Source: Glomus cerebriforme (lineage: Eukaryota > Glomeromycota > Glomeromycetes > Glomerales > Glomeraceae). From it: a stretch of 28,891 bases of DNA. The stretch covers positions 92,359 to 121,249 of the forward strand of contig QKYT01000328.1 of the NCBI GenBank assembly GCA_003550305.1. Reading direction: 5' to 3'. Position 1 is the first letter of the stretch. The number at the start of each line of letters is the position of its first letter. The notes under the pieces were generated by a model. It searched no databases and had not been told where the DNA came from. It was given only the letters and a program-made list of their open reading frames with translations. Positions 21,134 to 28,891 of the stretch are shown in pieces. The translations under genes and the position numbers were made by a program.

Positions 21134-21593
21134 ATTAGCAAGTATTTTAGGTTAGAATATTATGTAAGTCTAGTTGAATAATTATCCTTAATATATAAAG
21201 TTAAGCCGAGCTCAAAAAAATTTGAATTAATAACCTCTTTTTATCATTTTCCTTATTAAATTCAGTTTTTCACGGTTTATTAAAAAACCATCTGAATAAC
21301 TAACTTTATTAACTAAGAAAATCTTTTTCTTTTTGTAAAATTACATATATTTATGTAGTTAATAATGTATAATTATTGCTACTTTTAAAAGGATCTTAAA
21401 AAAAGCTCATTTTCGCAACAAATTTCTCGTAAATGCAAAGTAAAAAAATAATGACGAAAAAGGAAAATCATTTTAAGGAATTGATAGATCATGTGACGAA
21501 CTTTAAAAATTGCCAAATTAGTTTCATGTTGTATAATAAAATTGACGATTAATTATATAATGAAGTAACTTAATTATCATTACACAAATTTCC
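21134..21593. other. Non-coding right arm of the TIR element
   Basis: AT-rich, no ORF. It carries AAAAGGATCTT at about 21388, also present at about 17661 in the left arm as a direct repeat, and ends in the right terminal inverted repeat. Confidence 0.5.
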
Positions 21594-22706
21594 TTTAATA
21601 TGAAATGTCATTTGGTCCGACATTTCTGATGACTGATAATTGATTTTTTTTGAGCTCTGTGTATATTAAATCCCTAAGTAAACCCAGAGAGTTGAGCTGG
21701 ATGGTTAAATCAGCGATATATGTTTCTCGTAGAGCCAATTTAAGAGATTTAAAGTTGACGAGCCCAGGACGTAATATAATACAATTGTTTGTCATTTGTG
21801 AAAGATTCAATACGTGTTTGCACCTTATTAGAATAGGAGAGAAAATTTTTTCTAACTGTGAGTCAGTCATTAGGCAAACTTGTAATCTATATGTCAGGTA
21901 TGGAATCAGAATTTTGTTATTAATGTAAATCATTTGTCCTATAGTGAGTTTTTTGTACTTGATCAGATTAATGATGTTATTTATCTCTTTTTTAGCAATA
22001 GAGAGATCGAAGCATATAGATAATCCTGATGTGAATCATACCCCTAGGATCCTTTTATTTAGAATGGAATCCAATGCAGTAATATTAACAGATTCTTGAT
22101 TTCGACTCATATAGATAAACTGTTCATTCTTTGGGAGTTTTGAATTGATAATGAATAAAGAGAATTTGTTGCCATTTATCTGTACATCATTAATGTTAAA
22201 AAATTCATTAAATAGGTTAATAATTCTCTGTAGATTGTCTTGAAAATTTTCAATCCACTGGGTATCATCAGCAAATGCTGTAGTGGTAATGCAATGAACT
22301 TTGTGAGAATATTTGTTCTTGTTGAAATAATATTGTGAAGGCCAGTATAAGTGATTGCAGTAACTAAGAGAAGGATCAGACTGTATTCTGTATAGAAGAG
22401 GATCGTAAAAGATGCACCATAAAAGTGGCGATATGATTTCACCCTGATCAATACCAGCTCCCGTCGTGAAGAAATCAGTGAGACCAAATTCTGTGATCAC
22501 TGCAATTTGTTTATTAGTAAATAAATTGATAAGGAATTATATAGTGGTCGAGAGAAGTTTAATATGCTGTAAAGTATGTTCGAGAGGAATTATGCCAACA
22601 GAGTCGAAAGCTTTCTTCATGTCCTGATTGGCAAGCCAAAATTCTAATTTCATTGCCTTTGCATCAGAAATAACATTATTAATAATCAAAATCAGTATAT
22701 TAGTAT
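21594..22706 (-). pseudogene. LINE ORF2 reverse transcriptase segment, 5'-truncated
   Basis: It would copy the LINE RNA at the nicked target. The minus-strand reading starts in mid-protein at 22706 and shows palm motif A (NQDMKKAFDSV, about 22627-22595), motif B (IDQGEIISPLLW, about 22450-22415), motif C (AFADDTQW, about 22275-22255), then the thumb (LIPYLTYRLQV, ending PNDISY at 21600). Motif residues are intact, including both Asp of FADD. In-frame stops occur near 22537 and 22033, and the endonuclease domain expected upstream is missing because the copy was truncated at insertion. The frame breaks off at the border of the 17547-21593 element and resumes at 17546. Confidence 0.9.
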
Positions 22707-22719
22707 ATAAACTATTTAT

Positions 22720-22915
22720 GTAATATAATTTAATATAATACATTGACTAAATAATATCTCTTGTGTTCTAAAGTATAATTTCAGTATTTTGTCAAATTAA
22801 ATTAACTATTGCAGTTTAAGTAAAATTATTTAATAATTAGAAATAATTTTCATTTAAATATTCATAACTAAAGATTTAGATAATTATTTATAAATCTATT
22901 TGTATTTTTAAAATA
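22720..22915. other. AT-rich spacer, no gene
   Basis: Low-complexity A+T outside the LINE target duplication. Nothing recognisable. Confidence 0.55.
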
Positions 22916-22919
22916 ATAT

Positions 22920-22970
22920 ATTTTTTTTAAAGATAAGTTGAATAAGTAATTTATTGAAAGATAAAAAAAT
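22920..22970 (-). mobile_element. Fragment of a LINE 3' tail
   Basis: A T-run followed by AAAGATAAGTTGAATAAG and TTTATT resembles the minus-strand LINE tails at 9037 (AAGACAAGTTAATCGCATTT) and 11847. The piece is cut off by the palindrome that begins near 22975. No duplication was found. Confidence 0.4.
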
Positions 22971-23011
22971 CTAAAAAAATATATCTTTTAGACTTGACTA
23001 ATCAAATATAT

Positions 23012-23560
23012 ACTAGTTAAAAACTGATTTATCTTACAGATATCTTACAGATAACTTATAAATATCAGGTACCTAAAATGCAGAAAATCTGCTATATATT
23101 AGATATTCAATATGTATACTATAAAATTAAAAAATACAATTTATTAAGTATCTCATTATTCAGTGATCATAAAAAGATGAAATATAGCTCATTCGATTCA
23201 CCTTATTGAGACGTATCAAATGGTATTAATTTCACATTTCTAGGTATGATAGATGTCAAGATATTTGACAAATTGGCATTTTTTGTTTATTTTTTACGAT
23301 TTATCAAATATCTCAACATCTATCACACCTAGAAATGCAAAATTAGTATCATTCAATATGTCTCAATGAGCTGAATTGAATGAGCTATATTTTATCTTTT
23401 TATGATTACTAGATAGTGAGATAATTAATAAATTGTATTTTTTAATTCTATAGTATATATATTGGATACCCAATATATAGCAGATTTTCTGCATTTTGGG
23501 TACCCGATATTTATAAGTTATCTGTAAGATATCTGTAAGATAGATCAGTTTTTGACCAGT
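23012..23560. repeat. Long palindrome, arms of about 265 bp
   Basis: The left arm (about 23012-23276) starts ACTAGTTAAAAACTGATTTA and the right arm (about 23300-23560), read on the minus strand, starts ACTGGTCAAAAACTGATCTA. Pairing continues almost to the centre (AGATGTCAAGATATTTGA with AGATGTTGAGATATTTGA). Beyond the arms a weaker match may extend the structure to about 22975 and 23611, where the right end shows CAGTGGAGGACGGACC on the minus strand, a hAT-like terminus. No ORF of note: probably a foldback or MITE-type element. Confidence 0.85.
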
Positions 23561-23563
23561 GAA

Positions 23564-23622
23564 CACAATGTGAAAGTGGGGGGTTTAAGGACTAAAGGTC
23601 CGTCCTCCACTGAAACATTGTG
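23564..23622. repeat. GC-rich hairpin at the palindrome's right end
   Basis: CACAATGT...AGTGG at 23564-23579 pairs with CCACT...ACATTGTG at 23607-23622, and AGGACT with GGTCC-type words pair near the loop (23588-23600). It is much more GC-rich than anything to the left and marks the change in composition before the Polinton-like segment. Confidence 0.65.
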
Positions 23623-23730
23623 TGTGGGGTCCTCAGAATGGTAAAATCATTATCGATTTTTCTTATTATATTAGAAAAGCTTCTATCAGCTCTAGATTTC
23701 CAATTTCTATATTAACTTTTCGTTATATTT

Positions 23731-24545
23731 ATTAAACCATACGAAAAAATAATATATCAGGAAACTGTTCTATGCAAGCTAGCTCATTAAATAACATATT
23801 TTTATATTAAGTCATACGAAAAAATAAGTCATACAATTTTTGTCCCAACCCCCTCAGTAATAAGTCATACGAAAAAAATAAGTCATACAAAAATTCTGTC
23901 CCAATTCTTCCGAAAAAATATAAGTCATATGAAAATTATTATATCAGGAATGGGCTCTGCGCAAGTTAGCTCTTTAAATATCATATTAAGTACTTAAGTC
24001 ATATGAAAATTCTGTCCCAATTCCCCAAGAATACGCCGTTCTGTAAGATAAGTCATACGAAAAAATTTGCCTTACAAATAGCCTGTTACCAGCCCATCAC
24101 TACCCCCGTTACTAGGTTGCGAAAAATATATCAGAAAAGGATTCTATGCAAGCTAGCTCATTAAATAGCATATATTATTTTAAATCATACGGAAGAATTA
24201 AGTCATACGNAAAATTGTCCCAACTCTCCCCAGAATAAGTCATACGAAAAATTGTCCCAACTCTCCCAGAATAAGTCATACGAAACAGACCGAATTTATA
24301 CTGCGCCTTCAGTCCCAGATCACTTCCCCGCTACTATCGAGCAACTATCAAGCAACTATCGAGGGGCAATATGCTTTCCCATTGCTTTCAATGATTTGCC
24401 CTTGATATGTCTTGAGAAGTGTTTTCGATCATATCCCGCCCAGAAAAATCTGTGGAATTGTCCCAACTTTTCTTTAGTCAAGAATGAATTCTGCGCGAGC
24501 TAGCTTATCAAATAGCATATTAATTATAAAACTTTAACGAAAAAA
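23731..24545 (+). repeat. Two-level repeat array: AAGTCATACGAAAAA and about 190-bp units
   Basis: About ten copies of AAGTCATACGAAAAA (some AAGTCATATG) occur between 23731 and 24290, several followed by TTGTCCCAACTCTCCCAGAAT-like text. A longer unit, with TATCAGGAA then CTATGCAAGCTAGCTCATTA, recurs at about 23748, 23938, 24127 and, more diverged, 24485; spacings are about 190, 188 and 355 bp. One N is at 24210. The small ORF 24252-24503 lies inside and is not called. Confidence 0.8.
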
Positions 24546-24674
24546 AATATGCTCTGCGCCTCCGGCTAAAAAGCAAGTCTAATGAAAAGCCCATTAGACG
24601 GCCCGTCGCCCAAATTCTGGCTAAAATTAAGGTATAAAGCTAGCCGAAAGGGTTTTTCCATTTATTTGCTTTAC

Positions 24675-25055
24675 CTATTCTGGCTGACAACTATCACAAT
24701 ATTCTCCCTCTTCTAGTTTTATCGGAAGGAGGCATTCCTTACAAAGAGAAATATTAAGCTTTGCAAGTGCATCTCTATGCCTAACCATTATTTCCTCAAA
24801 AGTACTTTCTCGCATCTCTGATCGAAGTCTTTCTAGTAACTCTGATCGAAGTCTATTATAGTATTGGGTAACATAGTACCCTCTGATATGTAATGGGCAT
24901 CGTCCACAAGCTGAAGCAGTAGGTTTACCACAATCGGAACAAGGTATACGTTTTTTAGCTTTCCAATGAAATCGGCAACCTTCTGGACGAATGCAAGGGT
25001 TATTGCAAGCCTTTCCGGTATTGCAGAGAAATGGGCAAGAATATTCACCGATCAT
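24675..25055 (-). CDS. Small Cys-rich zinc-binding protein, 126 aa, unknown function
   Basis: It opens at an ATG at 25053-25055 and stops at 24675 with no interruption. Fourteen Cys fall in clusters: CX3C, CX5C, CX3C and CX5C in the first 30 residues with a His at 30; CX2C at 39-42; CX7C then CX2C with H56 at 50-56; and at the C-terminus CX2C (about 104-107) and CX2C (about 119-122). This suggests two or three zinc sites of ribbon or RING-like spacing. Residues 65-85 form a charged helix with an internal repeat (RLRSELLE, RLRSEMRE). It has no signal peptide or membrane segment. It is divergent from the polymerase gene, with 212 bp between starts. I do not recognise the family; a regulatory or DNA-binding protein of the element is a guess. 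Confidence 0.7.
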   Translation of the reverse strand: MIGEYSCPFLCNTGKACNNPCIRPEGCRFHWKAKKRIPCSDCGKPTASACGRCPLHIRGYYVTQYYNRLRSELLERLRSEMRESTFEEIMVRHRDALAKLNISLCKECLLPIKLEEGEYCDSCQPE

Positions 25056-25267
25056 CCTATTTTTATTACTAGATTCGAAAAGATTAATTAATAATTAGTT
25101 AATGCTTCAGTTTTGCAATAGCTAGAACCACTTGGAAAGCTTGTAAATACTTATCTTCGGTAGGGTTTCTATGATCGAAAAGTGATAGGTACATAGGAAA
25201 TAAATAATTAAAGAAAAATTATATAAGCAAGTAATAGTGCGACGGTTAGAGCTAACTAATATACCAA
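25056..25267. promoter_or_regulatory. Divergent intergenic region, probable two-way promoter
   Basis: This is the only spacer between the divergent Cys-rich and polymerase genes, so it should drive both. A TATA-like TTATATAAG lies at about 25218-25226, some 45 bp before the polymerase ATG, and TTAATTAATAATTAGTTAAT at 25083-25102 is the AT-rich patch on the other side. Promoter function is inferred from position only. Confidence 0.45.
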
Positions 25268-28200
25268 ATGTCTGATGCTTACCCAGAATATATAGAAGAA
25301 TTTAGTATAGAGATAGCTGATTTCAATCCGATTGGTCCTACTGCCTATATACCCTTGCCAAAAACTTTGCCGAAACGTAATAATGGAATTATTAATATTC
25401 AAAATAATGATGACTGGTGTTTCGGGTGGAGTGTTCTAGGAGCATTGCATCCTGTAAAAATTCATCCAGAGAGAAATCCACATCGGCTATATGGAGGTTT
25501 CGTGAAGGAACTTAATATGGAAGACATCCCAATTCCAGTACCGGTCTTAACACCAGTTTATAAAAAGTTCGAAGAAAATAACCCTGAAATCAGTCTATGT
25601 GTCTATGAATGGCATAATCAGAATGAGTGTCTTGAATTTCGCTATGTTTCAGAAAGAAGAGGGGANGAATATAAGCAAGTAAATCTTCTAGTAATTACGG
25701 AAGAAGAAAGAAGCCACTACTGTATTATCAAAGATTTACATAAGCTAGTATACAATCATAGCAAGCATAAAGGGAGAAAATACCTCTGCCGATATTGTCT
25801 TCATGTATATTCTACAGAAAAAAGATTTAAGGAGCACTTACCAAAATGCAGGGGTCTAAATGAGGCTCTGCAGAGACCAAAAGTGCCAGGAAAAGATGAT
25901 AATGAAAAGTATTTTTATAATTATAAATGCATGCAACCGAACCCATATCGAATAATCTGGGATCTCGAAATGTTGACCAAAAAACTAACTCCAGAAGAGA
26001 AAACAAAGTTAACCTATACAGAAAGGCTACAGATGCATAAGCCATGTGGTTATTGCTATGTGGTTATTCGTATGGACAGTTCATATAACTATGAGATCAT
26101 AAGTCATGATTTGTATAGAGGACCTGATGTGCTAGAAAGGTTTGTCTTGCAAATTGAAGAGGAGTTATTAGCCATCCAGGCACATTTATCCACACCAGCT
26201 GAAATGATCATGGCTCCAGGAGATCTTAAGGCATACAAAGAAGCAACAGAATGCTGGATATGTAAGAAGCCTTTCCTTAAGCCATCACCGGAAGTATTAC
26301 AGAAATTCGAAGAAGAAAAGCACCATTTACTAGAAATCAATGATTGGGAAGCGCATATGGAAAAAGAACATCCTGAAAAGAAAGAGGCGCAGAAAAGATA
26401 CCGAGAAGCCTTAAGTGCTCTTAACCGAAAAGTAAAAGATCATGATCATATAAGTGGTAACTACCGAGGCCCAGCTCATGACGCCTGCAATAAAAAGTTG
26501 CGAATAGGCTTTTTTGAAACCAAAGTACCTCTTATTTGCCATAATTTCCGAGGTTATGACTCTCATCCGCTCATGAAAGTTGTGAGCAAGTTTACGGCTG
26601 ATAAGCTAAAATGCATTCCAGAGAATATTGGAAAGTACAAAGCCATGGATGTTGGCCAGCTCCGATTCTTAGATAGTTTTCAGCATATGGGAATGGGATT
26701 AGATAAATTAGTAGAATGTCTAGGAGGAAAGCTTGAAAAATTCCCCCTAACTGTTAGGTACCTTACTGAGAAAGGCTATTCAATAGATAAGATTAAGCTT
26801 CTTTTTCGAAAGGGCGTTTTCCCATACGACTGGACAAATGTATGGGAAAAATTCGACAGAACAAGCCTCCCGTCTAGAAAGGACTTCTATTCACTTCTTA
26901 GTCAGCAAAATATTAGTAAAGAGGATTATGAACATGCTCAAAAGGTATGGCAAACATTCGAGATGAAGAATTTTGGAGAATATCATGATCTTTATCTTGA
27001 GACAGATGTACTTTTACTTGCGGATGTTTTNATGAACTACACTATCATGTGTTTGCAAGATGACGGTTTAGATCCCTCCCACTATGTTTCCGCACCAGGA
27101 ATGTTCAATGACTCACTATACAAAAGTAGTGGGGCAGAACTTAAACTCATGACAAATATGGATGAATATCTAACGATAAAAAATGGTATTCGTGGAGGCA
27201 TGACAATGACGAGTCATCGATATGCCAAAGCAAATAATCCACAATGTCCAGACTATGAATCTAGCAAGCCGAATTCCTGGATCATGTATGAGGATATGAA
27301 TGCTTTATATTCAGGTGCAATGATCCAATACATGCCTACAGAAATTTTAGGTAAAGTAGCACCAGAGAAAATACCAGATATCCAAAGCATAGCGCCAGAT
27401 GCAGAAATAGGCTATACACTAGAAGTTGATCTAGAAGCCCCAGTGCACTTGCACGATTTCTTTACAGATTATCCGTTAGCACCCGAAAAGCAGATAGTTC
27501 CAGAAAACTGGCTTAGTCTATATAATGAAAGATTAGTGAAAGATAAAGAAGTTGGAAATGGAAAGTATGTGTCTGGAGAGAAGCTAGTCCAGACCCTCTT
27601 TACTAAGAAGAATTATGTAGTTCACTATAGAGCTCTTCAGACATATATGAAGTTCAGAATGAAGATTACAAAGATTCATGGTGCTCTTAAATTTCGGCAG
27701 TCTCCATGGATGAAAGACTATATTGAGGAAAATATTTGCAAGCGTAAAATTGCTAAAGCTAATGGGGACGAGTTTGGGGTCATGTATTATAAGCTAAAAA
27801 ACAATGCAGTTTTTGGCAAACAAATGGAAAATGTTCGTAAACATATGAGAGTAGAATTACTCCGAACAGAAGAGGATAAAAAAATCAGGCGCCTAGCAAG
27901 TTCACCATTGTATGTAGGCTTTAAAGCATTCGAAGGGGGAATTACAGCAGTCCATATGTTAAAAAGTACAGTAACTCTAAACAAACCAATCTATGTGGGG
28001 CAGGCAATTCTCGACATTAGCAAGGCTATGATGTATAACTTTTGGTACAGTTACATAAAGCCTCGCTATGGAGATAAAGCCCGTCTACTTTATACAGATA
28101 CAGATTCGCTTATCATGTGGATAGAAACTGAGGATATTTATAAAGATCGGGCAGAAAGACCAGACATTTTCGATCTTAACTATTCAGGAGACTTGTTTCT

Positions 28201-28570
28201 AATGAAGGATGAGACAAAAGGGGATCCAATAGGCGAATCAGTAAGCTTAAAGCCAAAAATGTATTCAGTTCTTCCAGCAGGTCATGATCCTAAAACTCCT
28301 GATGATCCTGATTCAGAAGACCCTAAAAAGAAGCATGGCATTCAGAAGGTAAAGGGTGTTAAGAAATGCGTGGTTAAGAGGGAACTTCGACATGATAAGT
28401 TCCTAGAATGTCTTAGGAACAAAAAACTAACCCGGCATGATATGTATGGCCTCCGTAGTTATGATCATCAAATATATCTGGAGAGGGTAAATAAGATAGG
28501 GCTGAATCCATATGATAACAAGCGCTGGATCTTACTTGATGGAATTCGAACTCTTCCATATGGACATTAG
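25268..28570 (+). CDS. polB: Protein-primed-type family B DNA polymerase, Polinton-like, 1100 aa
   Basis: It copies the element's DNA, with a proofreading exonuclease. In order: an N-terminal domain (NNDDWCFGWSVLGALHP, about residues 47-63); a zinc finger C174-X2-C177-X12-H190-X3-C194; Exo I WDLE (D232, E234); a CX2C at 329-332 and DHDH..RGPAHDACN (391-408), an endonuclease-VII/HNH-like zinc module; Exo II HNFRGYD (425-431); Exo III Y576-X3-D580; motif A EDMNALY (D676); motif B KLKNNAVFGK (842-851); and motif C YTDTD (D944, D946). All catalytic residues are present. Two Ns fall in codons 133 (Asp or Glu) and 588 (Phe or Leu). After TAG at 28568 the same frame stays open 33 more codons to a TAG at 28670, so the stop may be premature. 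The start is the ATG right after the spacer. Confidence 0.93.
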   Translation: MSDAYPEYIEEFSIEIADFNPIGPTAYIPLPKTLPKRNNGIINIQNNDDWCFGWSVLGALHPVKIHPERNPHRLYGGFVKELNMEDIPIPVPVLTPVYKKFEENNPEISLCVYEWHNQNECLEFRYVSERRGXEYKQVNLLVITEEERSHYCIIKDLHKLVYNHSKHKGRKYLCRYCLHVYSTEKRFKEHLPKCRGLNEALQRPKVPGKDDNEKYFYNYKCMQPNPYRIIWDLEMLTKKLTPEEKTKLTYTERLQMHKPCGYCYVVIRMDSSYNYEIISHDLYRGPDVLERFVLQIEEELLAIQAHLSTPAEMIMAPGDLKAYKEATECWICKKPFLKPSPEVLQKFEEEKHHLLEINDWEAHMEKEHPEKKEAQKRYREALSALNRKVKDHDHISGNYRGPAHDACNKKLRIGFFETKVPLICHNFRGYDSHPLMKVVSKFTADKLKCIPENIGKYKAMDVGQLRFLDSFQHMGMGLDKLVECLGGKLEKFPLTVRYLTEKGYSIDKIKLLFRKGVFPYDWTNVWEKFDRTSLPSRKDFYSLLSQQNISKEDYEHAQKVWQTFEMKNFGEYHDLYLETDVLLLADVXMNYTIMCLQDDGLDPSHYVSAPGMFNDSLYKSSGAELKLMTNMDEYLTIKNGIRGGMTMTSHRYAKANNPQCPDYESSKPNSWIMYEDMNALYSGAMIQYMPTEILGKVAPEKIPDIQSIAPDAEIGYTLEVDLEAPVHLHDFFTDYPLAPEKQIVPENWLSLYNERLVKDKEVGNGKYVSGEKLVQTLFTKKNYVVHYRALQTYMKFRMKITKIHGALKFRQSPWMKDYIEENICKRKIAKANGDEFGVMYYKLKNNAVFGKQMENVRKHMRVELLRTEEDKKIRRLASSPLYVGFKAFEGGITAVHMLKSTVTLNKPIYVGQAILDISKAMMYNFWYSYIKPRYGDKARLLYTDTDSLIMWIETEDIYKDRAERPDIFDLNYSGDLFLMKDETKGDPIGESVSLKPKMYSVLPAGHDPKTPDDPDSEDPKKKHGIQKVKGVKKCVVKRELRHDKFLECLRNKKLTRHDMYGLRSYDHQIYLERVNKIGLNPYDNKRWILLDGIRTLPYGH

Positions 28571-28672
28571 CGAATTGGACTATATAAACGCCTGATAGCA
28601 TCTGAAATATCTCCTGAGGAAGCAGAAGAAAGGGCTATGAAAGTTAAACTTCGTGTCAAGGAATAGATCCTT
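28571..28672 (+). pseudogene. In-frame tail beyond the polymerase stop
   Basis: Thirty-three sense codons follow the TAG at 28568-28570 in the polymerase frame, with a helical, Glu-rich composition (ASEISPEEAEERAMKVKL), and end in TAG at 28670. The composition matches the upstream gene rather than the spacer after it. In Polinton-type polymerases the Gly-His that precedes the stop is usually followed by more residues, so this is probably the lost C-terminus. Read-through or a sequencing error are other options. Confidence 0.55.
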
Positions 28673-28764
28673 TATAACAAATATTTTTTCCGGGTAAAAA
28701 TTATCAAAGAATATAATTTTATTAATTAAAGTTTTTCTATCGTTATAGTAGAAACAATACAAAA
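28673..28764. other. Spacer between the polymerase and the next ORF
   Basis: AT-rich, 92 bp, with TTTATTAATTAAAG near 28719. It may hold the polyadenylation site of the polymerase and the start region of the next gene. Confidence 0.4.
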
Positions 28765-28891
28765 ATGGTCGATCATAAGGATATAGAACTTGTGCAAATA
28801 AAAGTCATAAAAACTGCATTGCAAAAAGGCAGAAAATATGATAATCTTGCAAAAAATTATGGAGATTATCTAAAGAAACTGCGAGCTGAAA
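28765..28891 (+). CDS. Partial ORF at the window end, unknown
   Basis: The ATG at 28765 opens a frame of 42 codons, uninterrupted to the end of the window. It is rich in Lys, Asp and Leu (ALQKGRKYDNLAKNYGDYLK) and looks helical and soluble. It follows the polymerase in the same direction after 92 bp and has the same higher GC content, so it is likely the next gene of the element. The protein is too incomplete to name. Confidence 0.5.
   Translation, partial: MVDHKDIELVQIKVIKTALQKGRKYDNLAKNYGDYLKKLRAE

Larger units (their letters stand above)
17547..21593. mobile_element. 4.05-kb TIR element of unassigned superfamily, in the LINE
   Basis: The left end starts GGAAAACTGTGTAAT (17547) and the right end, read on the minus strand from 21593, starts GGAAATTTGTGTAAT. 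Pairing goes on through about 33 bp with roughly three quarters identity. The ends lie where the LINE reading frame breaks off (21594 side) and resumes (17546 side). Between them sits a single large gene remnant on the plus strand, opposite to the LINE. I see no clear target duplication (flanks ACTTCTATA and TTTAATATG), so the superfamily stays open and the borders are good to within a few bases only. Confidence 0.65.
11847..22706 (-). mobile_element. 5'-truncated LINE retrotransposon, split by two DNA transposons
   Basis: The 13-bp repeat ATAAACTATTTAT occurs at 11834-11846 and 22707-22719. Just inside the first copy is the poly(A) tail (T-run 11847-11855 on the plus strand) with AATAAATACG near it. 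At the second copy the reverse-transcriptase reading starts abruptly in mid-protein, so the element was 5'-truncated on insertion. The coding order on the minus strand is RT palm (about 22706-21594), connection region, RNase H-like domain and Cys/His knuckle (17546-15222), and C-terminal tail (12453-12089). Removing the inserts at 12454-15221 and about 17547-21593 leaves about 4.0 kb. The reading frames are broken by stops throughout, so it is dead. Confidence 0.9.
23623..28891. mobile_element. Polinton/Maverick-like segment, incomplete at the window end
   Basis: From here the GC content rises and the genes look intact. The segment has a repeat-rich non-coding flank, a divergent Cys-rich gene, a Polinton-type family B polymerase, and a further partial ORF. 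Integrase, FtsK-like ATPase, protease and capsid genes that would prove a full Polinton are not in the window, and no terminal inverted repeat can be tested with only one side visible. The left border is set at the composition change and is approximate. A virus-derived or linear-plasmid element is the alternative. Confidence 0.6.

Noticed and set aside
21650..21928. Plus-strand ORF of 92 codons
   Set aside because: Shadow of the LINE thumb region on the minus strand, which continues the RT reading.
23731..24290. CRISPR-like look of the AAGTCATACGAAAAA repeats
   Set aside because: Spacing is irregular, the spacers are repetitive themselves, there are no cas genes, and the context is eukaryotic.
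24252..24503. 83-codon plus-strand ORF in the repeat array
   Set aside because: It reads through the repeat units and has no motif; probably chance in the less AT-rich array.

Overview
The window is a transposon graveyard in a very AT-rich eukaryotic nuclear genome. I infer a fungus of the Glomeromycotina (Rhizophagus/Gigaspora type). The reasons are the extreme A+T content, the non-LTR retrotransposon type, PIF/Harbinger with its Myb partner, small Helitron-like and Mutator-like elements, and a Polinton-type DNA polymerase. No rRNA, tRNA, CRISPR array or recognisable host housekeeping gene was found. The species is inference; the element structures below are read from the sequence.

Layout. 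1-1862: a degenerate tandem array of roughly 115-119 bp units, broken by a TTTGATTC-type simple-sequence block, which holds a MITE fragment, which holds a 411-bp foldback MITE. 2040-3310: two Mutator-like MITEs with exact 9-bp target duplications, the second carrying a nested insertion. 3311-5838: AT-rich DNA with small tandem repeats only. 5839-6220: a third MITE. 6476-6912: a small Helitron-like element with a tandemly duplicated 5' end. 6958-8727: a 1.77-kb, more GC-rich retroposon with a poly(A) tail and an 18-bp target duplication. 9037-10637: a 5'-truncated retroposon tail and two more MITEs.

11847-22706 is the main structure. One 5'-truncated LINE on the minus strand, bounded by a 13-bp target duplication (ATAAACTATTTAT), was later split by two DNA transposons: a PIF/Harbinger element (12454-15221) and an approximately 4.05-kb terminal-inverted-repeat element (about 17547-21593). 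The second carries a decayed zinc-finger gene of a family I cannot assign to a named transposase. This is the best candidate here for an undescribed mobile system.

22916-23622 holds a LINE tail fragment and a long palindrome. From about 23623 to the window end the composition shifts and a virus-like Polinton/Maverick segment begins: a repeat-rich left flank, a divergently transcribed Cys-rich zinc protein, a nearly intact 1100-residue protein-primed-type family B DNA polymerase, and the start of another gene cut by the window end. Only the polymerase, the Cys-rich protein and the last partial ORF look intact. Almost every other coding trace is a pseudogene, with many stops of the kind C-to-T or G-to-A change would make.
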